NCBI RefSeq assembly: GCF_921293095.1
Contig: NC_060259.1
Location: 24,063,812 to 24,127,811 of the forward strand
Direction of reading: 5' to 3'
Source: Ischnura elegans
Taxonomy: Eukaryota > Arthropoda > Insecta > Odonata > Coenagrionidae
DNA length: 64,000 nucleotides
The notes beneath the pieces are model-generated. The model searched no databases, was not told the DNA's origin, and saw only the letters and a program-made list of their open reading frames with translations. How positions within the stretch are numbered: position 1 is the first letter of the stretch; each line of letters begins with the position of its first letter. A program made the translations under genes and the position numbers. Shown one piece after another: positions 48,702-61,759 of this stretch.

Positions 48702-49066
48702 TAATGCATATTGGTTCTATTATCTATTTAGTGAATTTGTTCCTTGAAACTGCTGAAACAAAAAAAAAATACTCTAAAATAACGTTTCCGAATAACCCTT
48801 TCAAAAAAGCAAAAGGTTCTCTTTTATTTTCAGATACCCTTATTTATTTTTTATGTAATCTTATTACACTGAGTATGCTGTAAATAAAGCAACTAATGAA
48901 AACGTAGACTTTTACAATAGCAGAAAAAAATTGATTCAAGTAATCTGAGTCTTTTATAATTACACCTTTCATATACGCTTTGCTATAGACGCGAGCATTG
49001 TGGGTGTCCCCTCAGCTCAGGGCCCTCGGCGATTGCCGACCTGGCCGGACCACCCCTGACCATGAA

Positions 49067-52010
49067 ACCTGGGGGCCTTCAATTAAAAATTAACATGAAA
49101 ATTATACCTATAGAATTATTAGCCATAGGATACACTTGCCAGCCACTTTACAAAAATCCCTCCATTTTCCACCAAATTCTACACTCCTACAGGGCTGCCC
49201 ACAGGAAGCAAGGGGGGATGGGGCAGACAGCCCCAGAGTTAAGTGGCCAATAATTTAAATTAGTAAAAGTTGAAATACCATTTTTCTTCGAGGGAAGGGG
49301 GCCTCACACCCACTCTACTCCGGGCCACAAGAAGTCCATAGGAATGCCTACTCCATATTGCCCACACTCCCCAAAATTTAACCGTAAAATGTGTATGGTA
49401 AAACCTTAGTTACATAAATATTGCTTTACTATTACCTCATAATTATTATACAAGAAATATTATTTTATGACAAACTTTAGTTACTAAATTTTATCCCTGG
49501 AAGTAGCAGGGTACGTTACAGTCAGAGAATCCACTTGATTTTCGAAGGAGAGTTTTGATGGAGATAAATTTGGAGGGTATCTGTGGCTAAATGTTTGGAA
49601 ATTTGGGTGATCCGTAATTTTTATCAAGTGTATTGGTTAATAATAATACTTTCAACGAGCTATATCACATTGGAAAAACATCTACCAAAGCTATACAAAT
49701 GAAAAGCAATATTATTTCAAATGGTATCACATTAATGCAATGGCGACAGGTGATTGTTTACACTACATACATTAATAGGCTAGACCCAGGTTTTGTAACA
49801 TTGTTACATCTTCATGTTAAAAGATTCAACTATGTTAAGCAATCCGGATATTGCCAATAAAATAAATACATGGAACCTTACTAAGTAAATTATATTGGTT
49901 TTGTCGATTGGAAAGGTATCACAAAGCAACGTCTTAAGTAAATAGTGATTAAGCTGGATCAGCTCCACTTTCTGCTGGCTCTGATTCCAGTCTCAATCCA
50001 GCCTCTGGTTCTCCATAGTGTGTCATTTTCATTGCATATTTTCAAAGATATATTGATGATTTTTATCAAATTACCTTGAAAACTACGAAAAATTGCACAT
50101 CTATTGTGATTAGATCCATATCATTACTATATTTGCAAAAGTATCAAACATAAATTACGCCCTAGTTCCTAAAAATAAAAGAATGCAGGCATCTATTCTG
50201 TTCAAAATAAAAAACTTGGAAAAGGTATACAGACCCAAGCCATTTCCCAATCAACTATCACTTGTATAATAGCTACTGCTCATTTATTTTGCTATTTAAA
50301 TTAATTTGATAATCCATATTGAATAATTGTTCCAAATGAGGCATGGTATGATGCTGACGCAAGCCTAGGACAAATGAATATGTCCAAAGATGGGAATTCA
50401 AAATACCAATTCAAGTTAAAAAATAAACTAAAAAATTATTCAGTGTCCGCATGCCATGTCTAGACATAATTTAGATTATGGAGTTAACTTGAATGAAAAT
50501 GTCTGTCAAACTTCATGAATGTTTGGCTGTCATCAATCATTGCATTATTAGAGCATAAAGGAAGTATTTCACCAATCCATAGCTTTCATTTTCATCAAAT
50601 AGATAGTTTTCTATATGGCTTTTGCACAAATTATTTCCTACATATTCATTTTAGCAATAGTTCCAATTCAAGCTCTAAATGCACGCTCAAGAACTGATGG
50701 GTCAGAGAATCAAACTGACCTTTCCTTAATAAAAATGAAAAACCTTTCTCTGAAACTCAGAAAATTACGGACAAAGAAAAAATCTCATGAAGAAATAAAG
50801 AAATTTAAGAGGATAAATGAATAAAGTGGCTACGTAACCATGCACCAAATTTTTTAAATGTGACACACTGGGAGAGTTTAATACATGGCAAAGATGCACA
50901 AGAAATCGATACCTCAATGCAGAAACAAAATGAGTGATAAATGACACAATTAGTTCAAATTTAATTCCAAAATCTTGGTTCTAGCAGAAAAAATTTCTAG
51001 TCAAAGAGAAATGAACTGATAAACATCCTTAAAGAAAAATGACTTGTTTATTAATACAAAGCCATTCAAGGTGTAATGGTACCATTTCAAAAACAGGTTC
51101 AGTTAGCCGCAAAAACACATCGTAAGTTTGGTTTACTGGCATTCTTACCAGTCATGGAATAAGAAATAATCAGCAATTAACTTTTATAGAATGATTTTGA
51201 ACAACATTGCATTGGTTTGAACATTATATATTTTGGATAAAAACAGAAATTTTGCTGGACTCTATCAAATAACCCTGATATCCCTAATGGAATAATCCAC
51301 ACACAAATGAATATCTACGGCTACATCACAAAAATTTTGCTAGAAACGAGAGGAACTTAAGGAAATACAAATTTGAGCCTGGGAGGAAAAACCATTCCAC
51401 CACAGAACCAAAATGAGAACTGATAACAAAGGCCATTGCTTTAACAGGCATACAAAAAAATAAACACTGTACATAATGTAAGGGTACACATTGCTGTGCA
51501 ATTACCAAATGTTACCAACTATGATGGCAAGTATTAGTATATGTTCACCAAGGAACAATAGTTACAATGGCACTGTTTCAAAACTCCACGGCATTACATG
51601 CTGTAACAATATCCCAACATTACATCTGCATGTAAGCTACACTGAGATCCAATAAGTATTTCTGCAAGGTGAAATTCACATGAAGCAGTTTTTTAAGTTA
51701 TCATCAATGATAAAATGATTAGTGTATGTAAGGCACATTATCTTCACCAACCACTGTTAAGGTTTACAATCACATATTAAGGCTCAAACAAGCTATATTC
51801 CTCAGGCCACTCTTTGTTCTAACTTAAGGTTTAAAAAAAAAAACCATTTCCACATAGATAATGGGCAAGCAGTAGAGAAAATTAAGATTGTATAATGTCC
51901 TGGGAGGTACAAACAAATAATGACAACATTTTCTGAACTGAGGAACATTACATAACTGTCATTAGAGAATGAGATGAAACAGTCACTTTCACAAACCAAT
52001 TTAATTTATG
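49067..52010. other. AT-rich spacer beyond the SLC41 gene end
   Basis: No coding signal. CAGGGCTGCCC at 49191 resembles a hAT left terminus without a partner. Minus-strand AATAAA words at 51047-51052 and elsewhere are alternative polyadenylation candidates if the 3' UTR extends this far. Confidence 0.45.
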
Positions 52011-55000
52011 AATAGGAATATGATGACTTTATTACATGGCTGTATACAATCTGCTTACAAATAACAATGATGAGATAGGAGAACAATTTGCTACCTTATC
52101 ACATCCGTAAATGCACCAAAATCTTCCCCGAACATTCTTTTGGATGCTAATACTTACTAATTTATCAGAATTGAAAATTCAATTAGGTTTATTTATACTC
52201 TAAATTTCATATTTTTTTAGAAATTCTTAAAGGACCCAATAGACTTTTCAGTAGCAAACAAAAATCACCTATATTTTTAAAAATTCTAAGATGAATTGTA
52301 AATCCCATTCATTTCGAACTAATAAACAATTTCACAGTCTTGTGCACTTATAATCCTTAGGATGAGGAACAGATCAGAACAATGAAAGTTTGGGTAAAAC
52401 TTTTGAGCCAATAATGAAAAAGTTATTGACTGAGAAGCTAATTTCAAAGTACGAATTATTAATTAATCACGGCTATCATCAATTCCTTGGAATACAAAAA
52501 GCACAATGTAAGTACGTAACTAAGTACCATGAAAATATAAGCTTTTTTGTAATTAAAATACATAATGCAATAACTAGTAGCAATTAATTTTTTGATTTAA
52601 CTGTCCTGTGCTATTTCTTCATAAATGGATCATGCAAATCATAATCCCCAGAGCAAATATAATTAAAAATAAGAGGACACTCACCACGACTGATGGCCAA
52701 AAAGTATGCTACGAGTGAACATTCAAGCAACAATGGAATCATTAATACAAGTAATACTGACATATACACCTTATATGACCGAAAATTGGAAAAGAGATGT
52801 TATAACCTCCAACTACATTTTCTATGGCAAGCTTACTGCTGGGTCATGGTATTAGAAATACAGCCACAACATATGACAAATTAATTGAAAATTTTTGCCT
52901 CATGAAAGAGTTCAACACTTGCAAAACAAAAATGAACCAAGAAGATTTTAGTGCATTTTTTTGACTGAAACTCAAATTATGATGAGGTAACACACAAAAA
53001 TATCAAAACAGATAATGTATCCTACTATTAAAGCCTAACCAATGACTTCGACCAATAACAAGTTTTACAAGAACTCCAATTATCTCATTTTGATCCTTAA
53101 GATGAAATTTCATCTCATGAATTATTAATGCTTCACATCTGAGTTCGAAAGAGCCTCAACAACTGAAATGAAAAAAGACTGCCATAATAAGCAACAAATA
53201 GGTACATGGTGTGATGTATGCAAGATTACCAATCCATAAAGAGATACTATTACATAGCATGCGATTGCCACAGTGATTCCGCCATGAGGTAAGAACAGAG
53301 TTTAAATTAAGCTTAGTTACTGTATAGCTAAAAATTTAGCAAACACAGCATTTTATCCAACATATTTACTTAGAAAACAATAAATGCTTCACTTAATAAT
53401 TGAATAAGAACAATTATCCAGAAAAGGTAGCCTTATTAACAAAAGAAAGGATGTGAGTGGAAATAACTATTTATGCCACAACTAAGATATTTACCAGCAG
53501 CTTGTCTTTTATATAACGTTGAGCAATATCATTGGTTAAGAAAAAATTTAATTTGATCCATAAATTATTGATAGAACTAAAACCTTGGTTGAAAGCTTTC
53601 TAATTGTATAGCTCTATGATAAAAGATAAGCCCAGCAAATCAAATCATCATTTACTTTGCATATGCTTATCAAACACTTCAGCCACACAAATGCACATCT
53701 GATTTGAGCTATTACAAACATGCTTTTTCAAACTAAAGTTCAATATTTATACCAATAACTCTTTGAATAAACATTTTGAACTATTTCCATACAATATAGT
53801 TTTGCCCATTATGGGCTGACATACCAGATGGTTAAGGAAATCTTTTCTCTTAACTCCATTCATTAGATTTCCAGTACCAGGAAAATGTGTGTAGTACATC
53901 CTACATAATTTTAAAACTAGCACTACTTCACCACAGAAAAACTTAGTTCTGATGACAGTGAAACTTCCACTTATGTCATTGATTACACTATTGACATGAA
54001 CCTCAGTTTTAAAGACATCTTAAAAATTGTTCAAATACATACCACAGAGCTCAAATATGCAATTACAAAGAATCAGAACATGGTATACAAGTGAGTATAA
54101 AATGCTAAGTCTGGTATAACAGCACCATTTCTTTATCACAGGAATTTTTAGAAGATTATCATGCAACAATCTGAAGCCATGAACGCCATACCTAAGCCCA
54201 AAAATATTTTCCAGTTATTCAAAAAAAATTCACTCTTCCGAAGGAAATATTGTCTCAAGAAATTCAGTTTTTATGGCATACCAGAGAATACAATTTAGTG
54301 AACACATCAAGCCACATAAATGATATTTATGAATGGCCAAATTTCAGTCAATAAGTGTTCAGATCTATTTTTACTATTAAATCCACCACCAGCACCTCTC
54401 CCTTTTATTCCTCTTCAATTTACACACTTCGAAGTCTTGATTTTTTTTCAGAGGATTCTATAATGAATGCCAGAATATAAATAATATGTATACATCGGAT
54501 ATCTTTGCTGGATGTCTTTTAGATCGGAATTTGATATGACTCTTTTCAACAAATTCTTTATATTTATAATTTTTTACTCAGGGCAGAGAAATACTATTGT
54601 TGGTACCGCTATGAAAAAAAAACATTTTTCTGGATCATGAAAATAATATCTGAAGCATAGAGGGAACTCTCAGCTCTAAAGAAACAAAGTAAATACACAA
54701 AACATTAGCATTACTCAGTCAGTCATCACTCAAGCATCAATACCTCTCTAATCAAAGATATTGAACAATATATGAACATACAAATTTATTATTCTTGAAT
54801 TAAAATGAACCATAGCCAGGAACTGTTACATTTACTTCACCATTGACTTGAAAAGTTTTGCAACTGAAACATTTTTAATTCCACCAATATGTTATAATGA
54901 ATGATTTGGCCCAGCAATTTCCGTAACAATACAGCCACTTACTTATCAATGACCACATCTATGATAGGCAGAAAAATCCAAGGGTAAATGAACTTCACAC

Positions 55001-56430
55001 CATAGGAGAGACCCATGCTTGTAGAGGCAATTGTGTATCAATATAAATTTCAAAAAGTAAAAAAGTAATGTTTAAAACATCCATTTATGTTTTAATAATG
55101 ACACTCATGGTGCCCCCATCTGTCAGCTCACTGAAGTGATTATTAGACTGATAACAAATCCTACCTTTCAAAATAAATTTTAAGCACTATATTACTACAC
55201 ACTACTGACATCAAGAACTCAACTTAATCAAAGTGGCCAAGAGCTTCACCAATGCCTACTTGGTAATCAAAAGCACCCTTTGACCTTATGCCTATTGTTA
55301 AGCATAAAGATAATTATAGAAAGTTTCATCACAAGCACTTTGACAGCGATAACGATTCAGAAAGGAGAGGCAATTTTTTCAAAAATGTGCTTCTCATATA
55401 AGCAAACTTGGAAGTGCCTCGTAGAAATATTTCCTCATTGAAATGATATAAATTATTCCTAAGAAGTCTGTATTGCACATTATGCATTGCACCCCTTACT
55501 GTGAACAAAATAAGACGATCATTTCAGTTGCATTCCTAAGAACAACAAGTCTGAATAGTACACATACACCCCTTCATGCACAGAGAATGAAACAAACATT
55601 TCAGGTAAATTTCATATGAACAATAAGTCCATATTGTACATAAATAACCCTTCATGTGAAGAGAATAAAACCAATGTTTCACGTAAACTCCATTAGAACA
55701 CTGTCACCAGCAATGTTTCTCTCCTACTTAAAGGACTTCTGTTTCAAAACTTCACCAAAGCACGAACAAAATAATAAACCTATGAGATGCCGCTCAACAT
55801 CTTAAAATGTAGTATTAACATTATGTACATATTTGTTTCATATGAGCACCATACTGAGGTAAGAACTTGTACAATCACTAGTAATCTAGTAATTATTTTC
55901 ATTGCAAAATAAAATGGTTGGTACGACAACTAACTATTCGCAATGTATTCAACAAATTTGAACAAAATGGTATTATCAGGTTAAACCATGGCTTAAGACA
56001 TTGGAACCTGAAACCATCAGAAAATTTTCAAGGCTAAACAGTAAGAAAGGCCTATTTGAACATAAAAACTTATATAACTTGACAAATAAAATTCTGGCTG
56101 AGCTATAAAATGAAATCATGCCAAAAGTTACCAAAAACAAAACAAAGATATACATTGTACAAATTACAATATCCCTAATATTATCTCACTTGGTAAAGTA
56201 CTTCCTTCACAAAACATGGACATTTCTCCCAATATTTGGCACAGAAGTAAAATCTGACAAAACATTTGAAAACCTTGACAACTCTTGTCTTTCCAATTTT
56301 AAAATATGATGCCACAACGCCATTAAAAACCCTCCATGAGACTAGATAAAAGTGTGGAGGAAAAAAAAAACAATAAAAATAGCTGGAAAAATTATTTTTC
56401 CACACACACACATATTCATTTGGAAACACT
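52010..56430 (-). other. Candidate long 3' UTR of the SLC41-like gene
   Basis: Directly downstream of the stop codon on the minus strand lies about 4.4 kb with no transposon termini, few CpGs and no long ORF, unlike the repeat-rich DNA further left. An AATAAA at 52028-52033 (minus) is followed downstream by GT-rich text (TTGGTTTGTGAAAGTGACTG), a plausible poly(A) site. An AATAAA at 54785-54790 is a nearer alternative. The UTR call is inference; it could equally be unremarkable intergenic DNA. Confidence 0.35.
55463..55696. repeat. Three-copy 78-bp tandem repeat
   Basis: Units start near 55463, 55541 and 55619. Shared landmarks are AA(C)AAGTC(T/C), GTACA(C/T)A, ACCCCTTCATG (ACCCTTCATG in unit 3, ACCCCTTACTG in unit 1), GA(A/G)AATAA/GAATGA and ATTTCAG/GTTTCACGTAAA. 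Copies are diverged, with units 2 and 3 most alike. It lies in the putative 3' UTR about 0.8 kb downstream of the stop codon. Confidence 0.7.
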
Positions 56431-56616
56431 TTAATCACCAACATCACTATCTTTGTCACCTATAACATACAAGACCTTGAATGCTATTGCTAGCAAGCCG
56501 GTTCCCAACAAGTCACCGAGAGCAGTGAGATATGGAATTGCTGAGTTATCAGGATCAATTTTCCTTGTCCACATCCAGTGGACCATAACATGGGCCAAGA
56601 AAAGTAACAGGAAAAC
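56431..56616 (-). CDS. SLC41-like magnesium transporter, terminal coding exon
   Basis: Encodes 61 residues and the TAA stop. It begins [16 protein letters not shown], continues with [20 protein letters not shown] and TGLLAIAF, and ends [14 protein letters not shown]. The [22 protein letters not shown] motif and the final IGD(R/K)D(T/S)DVGD tail are characteristic of animal SLC41A1/2/3 proteins, plasma-membrane Mg2+ carriers related to bacterial MgtE; acidic residues of the PDN/GD region belong to the conserved MgtE-type ion pathway. The acceptor TTTTTTTCTTTTTAG lies just upstream at 56617 onward, and the exon joins the 59501-59649 exon in phase 0. The frame is intact. The gene symbol is left blank because the vertebrate paralogue cannot be assigned. 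Confidence 0.95.
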   Translation of the reverse strand, partial: VFLLLFLAHVMVHWMWTRKIDPDNSAIPYLTALGDLLGTGLLAIAFKVLYVIGDKDSDVGD

Positions 56617-56692
56617 CTAAAAAGAAAAAAAATTGAAAAAATTGAGTGATGGCATTTATCCTGAACGAAAATAAAGATTAGTGAATCAACTA

Positions 56693-57461
56693 CAGTGAGT
56701 CCTCGTTTAACGTCACTTACCGTTCCTGAAAAATGTGAGGATAAACGAAATGAAGTTAATCGAAGCATAATATCCCATTAGAAACAATGTAAAAAGTGAA
56801 TATCGGCTCCTAGACCTCACAATTCCTGCGCGAAAAAAATGTTTGTGTATCATATCTGGGGCATTTTTTACGGTGGGAATGCCAAACTATCACATAAATA
56901 CGAGTTCCTGTCTTCATCGACGACAATAGCAGCAGTGACGTAAATCCTTCTCCATTTTTGTATCCAGCATTTGCTTTTCGGCTTCGCTATGGTGGTCGCC
57001 CGGGCGAGCGTCGCTTGGGCATCATCATTGCTGAAAGATCGTCGCAATTACAGGAACCAAAATTATTGTGAACTCAGTGAAAAAAGTGACGACAAAAACT
57101 CCGAGTTCTACACGGAAAAATGCCTTGAAATCACTTTTTAGGTTTCTGAAAACCATTATGTCAAGTCAAACCATGACTTGCGCACCTACGCAAGAATTCA
57201 TTTTGCAGAAATTTTTGCTAAAACCGTAATCGCAATTAAGAATAAACACACCGTTTTACACTTTGCTTAGACTGACTGTATTACTGCCCACAAAACGAAC
57301 AGCCTGCAACGCCCGCCGCTTCGCTTTTTTTTCACGCGAAATTTAAAAGACTTGACGTTATCGCGAAGCGTAGGTGCGGTAAACGAATGACGGTCTCAAA
57401 ATTTTCGTGACGTTATCGCGAAATGACGTTAAACGGGGTGACGTAGAAAGAGGACTCACTG
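56693..57461. mobile_element. Tigger/pogo-type MITE in the last intron
   Basis: Termini CAGTGAGTCCTCGTTTAACG and the inverse of CAGTGAGTCCTCTTTCTACG are flanked by TA on both sides (56691-56692 and 57462-57463). The TA target and CAGTGxxxCCTC-type ends fit the pogo/Tigger branch of the Tc1/mariner superfamily. Subterminal GACGTTA/TAACGTC words recur. It is 769 bp with no transposase. It sits 77 bp upstream of the terminal SLC41 exon, close to the acceptor. Confidence 0.85.
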
Positions 57462-57683
57462 TACTGCAATAAATTTATACATAACTACATTTGGACCCGG
57501 ATGCAATGTCTTCACATTTAATGCTTTTCAGCATTTAACATTTATTTTTTGGGGTCCCAACTCATTTCATATTTGAGTATTGTAAAAATTAACCTTATTT
57601 AGTGTTTCCGCATTCTGCGTTTTTCAGTATTTCAGGTTGTAAAAAATTTTTGCACAAGATTTCTTGCCCAATTCAATGTTCTT

Positions 57684-57884
57684 TCATGACAGTTCATGCA
57701 AATAATTATCCAAATCTTTGAATTTCTGCTCATCTTCAAGGAAATTCCCATGAAATTTTAGCAGTAGTCGATTGAATCTACCAGGGAATGCTTCTTCATC
57801 TGCATTCTTTTGCAAATGCAGTGCTGGGACATTCAACTTGCAAGCCAGGTTGTCTTCACACAATGTTTCACTCCCCTTCTGATC
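57684..57884 (-). pseudogene. Unidentified coding-like fragment in the intron
   Basis: A minus-strand frame open for about 67 codons, without an internal Met, reads CEDNLACKLNVPALHLQK, then EAFPGRFNRLLLKFHGNFLE and KFKDLDNYLHELS before a stop. The balanced amino-acid composition looks protein-like, but I do not recognise the family. It is preceded by a TAG and has no convincing acceptor. It may be a decayed mobile-element protein. A plus-strand ORF to the right (57916-58164, DFDDYVTTDD) could be a separate transposase-like relic; also unproven. Confidence 0.25.
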
Positions 57885-59500
57885 CTAACACACTTTTTGT
57901 ATAACGTTCAACCTAATGGAGTTAAGTCATCCATCAATAACCCATGACAACCAACCTTATCTTTCACTTGTTGAACCTGACTTTGATGATTACGTGACGA
58001 CTGATGACACGAGTTATTCTCAGCGGGATGCTATTATTATGGTTTTCTGGGAACACTCCTTTCAACTTTCAACACTACTCTCTACTTTCACTACTACTAC
58101 TTTTGCTATTGTTAGTTCAATATTTATCCAGTTTGCTACAGTCCTTTCAAAAGAAGAGGGCTAACATTATTTGCGCAGTTCACCCAAAGATGCTTTCTAT
58201 AATCCATTCCAATTATTCGTGCCGCCTCTCGCCATCATTAGCCCGGATAATCGGGAGTGTACTGTACTACCATAATTTGTTTAAATATGATCAGAAATAA
58301 CTACAATATCTATGCAAATAAGTCATAGTCTAATTATGTATTTTGAATCAATCATTTATTTTTTCTCGCCATTTTAGCACATCTACATTAGTTCCTCCCA
58401 GGATGAGGGAGGACTGGGACAAATGTCATATGCTCAGAAAATGCTAAGTTTCAAAGTACTCATCTATTCTAATTTTTCGAGGGATTTTCTATGAAATTTA
58501 AAAGGGTCAAGGCAACTAAGGATTTAAAAAAATTGATTTAGGCCGCTAATATTTTCACAAAAAATTGTATTCAAAAATGTGTCCCAGTCCCCGCTAGTCT
58601 CCCCTATATACCTCTAAAAGATATCAGAGTTGTTTATCTAAAAACATAAACTCATACCTAAAACAGCTTCATAATGAAGAGCATAAAAAGTTTCCAAGAA
58701 ATATACACAGAGCTTATAACACATAATGTATATCCAGAGCATTGGAGACCAGACACTACAGATTTAGCAACACTAGGGCCAAAATTCTATTGTATGATTT
58801 ACTAGTGATTTTATTGCATCAAAATAGAGACTATCGATCATATTTATTCTCTTATGATCTAAAATCAGTGTGAAAACCATTCACAGTAAGAAGGCAAGAG
58901 TGAAATCACACTGACCAATCCAGACAAGGAGACATACCCTTCTCAAATATGTATCTCACTCCTGAGAAAAACGCACAGTACTTTGCTCTACAAGAGTATG
59001 GTGTGGCTGCTTTCTACAGGGTGTATGCAGATCAATTTTATATTGCCAATGCAACAGAGGGAGTCATAAAATAATCGAGGGCACGAAATTTCACTCTTTA
59101 ATTTACATTCTCCATTTGCGATGCACCTTAAGTCACGATAAAACATGGGTAAATATCACCAAAAAGTCTAATATTTTCTACAATATTCAACAGTAAATGT
59201 TTGTTACATAGCCTTAAAATATGCATTTCATCCAACATTGGCTCTTCCCTCAATGCTGACAATCTCCAACACATACACATTCTTTTATCAAGCCTGGGAT
59301 TTTTTAAAAACATAAATTCACACAAGACAAAATATGACATTAAATATTATTGACACAAAATCAAGAGTAATCACAAAATATGACAAAAAATTATTAACTC
59401 AAAATCAGAGTAATTATAAAATTTGAGAAGATAATAAAGAATGTCCAATAGCTTAAAGGTAAACAACTAAATAATGTAATACTAACAACTATTCATTTAC

Positions 59501-59649
59501 CTGTATCAGCGCAGCAATCAAGTAGATCACCACAAATATAGGGGTAAGTGTTGTATGGCCAGCTTGTAAACAACTTATTGTGTAGGAAAATATTAAATGG
59601 CCAGGAATCACCATGAGCAGTAAAACTCGTGCAGTTCTTGCATGGCCTC
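59501..59649 (-). CDS. SLC41-like magnesium transporter, internal exon
   Basis: A 149-nt exon giving GHARTARVLLLMVIPGHLIF, then SYTISCLQAGHTTLTPIF and VVIYLIAALIQ. ARVLLLxVIPGHLIFxYTISxxQxGHTTLT is a signature of the second MgtE-like domain of SLC41 proteins, and the hydrophobic run is part of two membrane helices. The acceptor is TTATCTTTTGTAG and the donor is CAG|GTAAAT. The first codon is split (G|GA) with the upstream exon, reconstituting Pro-Gly-Gly-His. The intron to the terminal exon is about 2.9 kb (56617-59500). Confidence 0.95.
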
Positions 59650-60188
59650 CTACAAAAGATAACAAATTCAATTAATCAAGGAAAAGATAAGTGTAACCCA
59701 ATGAGTATTAAATACATCTGAAGACCAGACACACAAGGAAATTAAATTCACTAAATAATGACTTAGTTAATCGCGAGAACGCCAATGAGAGCTGAATGCC
59801 ACCATAAAAAAATATATTTGAGAAAACATTACAACAGTGTATTAAAATGGGTACAAAATGGGTTTTGAACTGGCAAAATTTTATGTGAACTTATTTTGAA
59901 ATAAAAAATTTAGAAATACAAGGTTGGAGCTAAAACTCATGAATAATTCATGCATAATTCCAGGGACAAAAAAATAACGCATAATTCCCCATTCTCCCAG
60001 TTTTTCAGGTCAATGGACTCCCCGCGAAACCTAGAGATGTGCAAAAATTAAGCTCAATATACTCATTAATGATAACAATAATTACTTGTCAGACCACTGC
60101 GTAATGGTCTGGCAAGTAACCACCTGCTTATTCATCATAAAATTAGCATGTTTTTGGAAGAAGATGCTCTAAAAAGAATTTATATCTA

Positions 60189-61096
60189 TTAGGTTCGTAA
60201 CTAAGTTCCCGCTGTTTTTTTAACGAAAATACAACTTTATCGCGAGAAAACGTTTATAAATGAATCATTCAAAGTATTGTCCATCGCTAGCTACAACTTT
60301 TCCCCATCATTGTGGCAGAGGCCAATACTGTAACGGTAAAAATGTTCCTTTTTTGAGGCTACCCACAAATCATTTTTTGGTGTCTTCGTATGAGCGCAAC
60401 TGCAGATCAGCCAGACCATGCGCCATTTAACAGAACAAGTGATAATCGTAATATCTGGCGAATACAGCAGGGGGGTCAGGAGTTCCCATTTGAGCGTTTA
60501 CTAGTAGGTTTTAACTGGTTTTGCAACGTGGGGTCGAGCGTTGTCATGCTGTTGAATCACTTAGAATCATAACCAATCCCAGTTCCTTGCTTTTGTACAA
60601 ATCCCAATGCATCCAATCGCTTGGAAATGGATTGGTGGGTACTTCTAATGCATAAGGAAGCTCTTCTTGAGTTTGGTACTAATCTTCATCGAGCAATGCC
60701 CCCAATTCAGCGTCTTCGAAGGTTTTTGGTCTTCTTTCACGTCAGCATTGGAATGACCGTCTTTGAAGCGACTGAAGCAATTACGGCACGTTTTTTCACT
60801 TAGAGCAGCATCTACACAAACTTTTTGGAGCTCTCAATGCACTTCAGCCTCTCTTTTCTTCCAACAGAAGAAGAAAATAAACACTCCCCGCAAATGACGG
60901 TTACCTGGCACAAACTCAGACATTTTCACGCAACAGTAAGGATATGACGCTAAAAAAAACTCGCCATTGTTGTCGAGTGGTTTGTTTACCAATTGTCTAA
61001 GCTAAATTCGTGACTTTTCCAATACATCAAAATCGACCAGTAATCATTGCTAGAGCCATCTGTTAATAAACAGCGGGAACTTAGTTGCGCACCTAA
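60189..61096 (-). mobile_element. Internally deleted mariner (mauritiana-like)
   Basis: Inverted ends TTAGGTTCGTAACTAAGTTC and TTAGGTGCGCAACTAAGTTC, both followed by CCCGCTGTTT, are flanked by TA (60187-60188 and 61097-61098). The element is 908 bp, against about 1.3 kb for a full mariner. It lies in the 4.1-kb SLC41 intron in the same transcriptional orientation as the gene. Confidence 0.93.
60265..60923 (-). pseudogene. Broken mariner transposase
   Basis: Starts at 60923 with MSEFVPGNRHLR, the N-terminus typical of the mauritiana subfamily. The helix-turn-helix region follows with frameshifts and stops (SEKTCRNCFSRFKDG). The block HDNARPHVAKPVKTY carries the second catalytic Asp, and YYDYHL near 60425-60470 corresponds to the third (D34D). 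It ends VVASDGQYFE at a TGA (60265-60267). About 0.4 kb between the HTH part and HDNARPH is missing, including the first catalytic Asp, so the protein is non-functional. Confidence 0.88.
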
Positions 61097-61759
61097 TAAA
61101 TTATATCTGAACTGACCAAAAATATTTACCAAAATCATTCAACAAGTTCTGTTCTTAGCTTCATTTTTGTTCATCATGCCAGCAAATATTAGACAACAAG
61201 GCATTCTTACAAGTACCACACTATGAACAAAAGCTTCCTATTCCATGAGAGGCCTACAACACAAGGTTAAATAAGTCCGAGACAAAATTTCTTTCTCCAT
61301 TCACCTTTCATCCGTAAACAAAATGCCTGCGGTAGGCACATGGAGATTTCAGCAAAAAATCAATCAATTCCTCGTCCTAAAGAAAGCATTCTCCAATTTC
61401 AAACCATAACATGGAAGTGGTAAGTTGCCATTCTTGTTTAAGATATATTAGCTAGAAAATATATTCCAATTGATGCTTCAAGGTGAAAGGTGATTAACAG
61501 CCCTGTTAAAGGTTTTCCTAATTTTAGGGATGAGCATGAAACTATCAACATGAAACCTTTGCTAATAAATTTAAGTCACCGCATATTTTCTACCTAACTT
61601 ATCCAAATTGACATTAATTGGAAATTGTAAGTTTTACAAATTGTAATTAATTGAATTTTTTCTGAAAATAACAAAAACAATGAAAGAATTCTAGTTAAGT
61701 TAATAGTCAAATTCAACTTTTAAAACCAAGATATATGCATGCATTAAGTAATAAATTAA

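Larger units (their letters stand above)
48080..49058. mobile_element. hAT-like transposon (family 1) carrying nested insertions
   Basis: Starts CAGAGGTGGTCTGGGGTGATTG and ends with the inverse of CAGGGGTGGTCCGGCCAGG. The 8-bp flanks ACCTTGAA (48072-48079) and ACCATGAA (49059-49066) differ at one base. It matches 23896-24483 in reverse orientation along both halves. It is 979 bp rather than 588 bp; the extra length includes the hAT-like element at 48423-48701 and the hairpin segment at 48229-48348. Confidence 0.85.
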
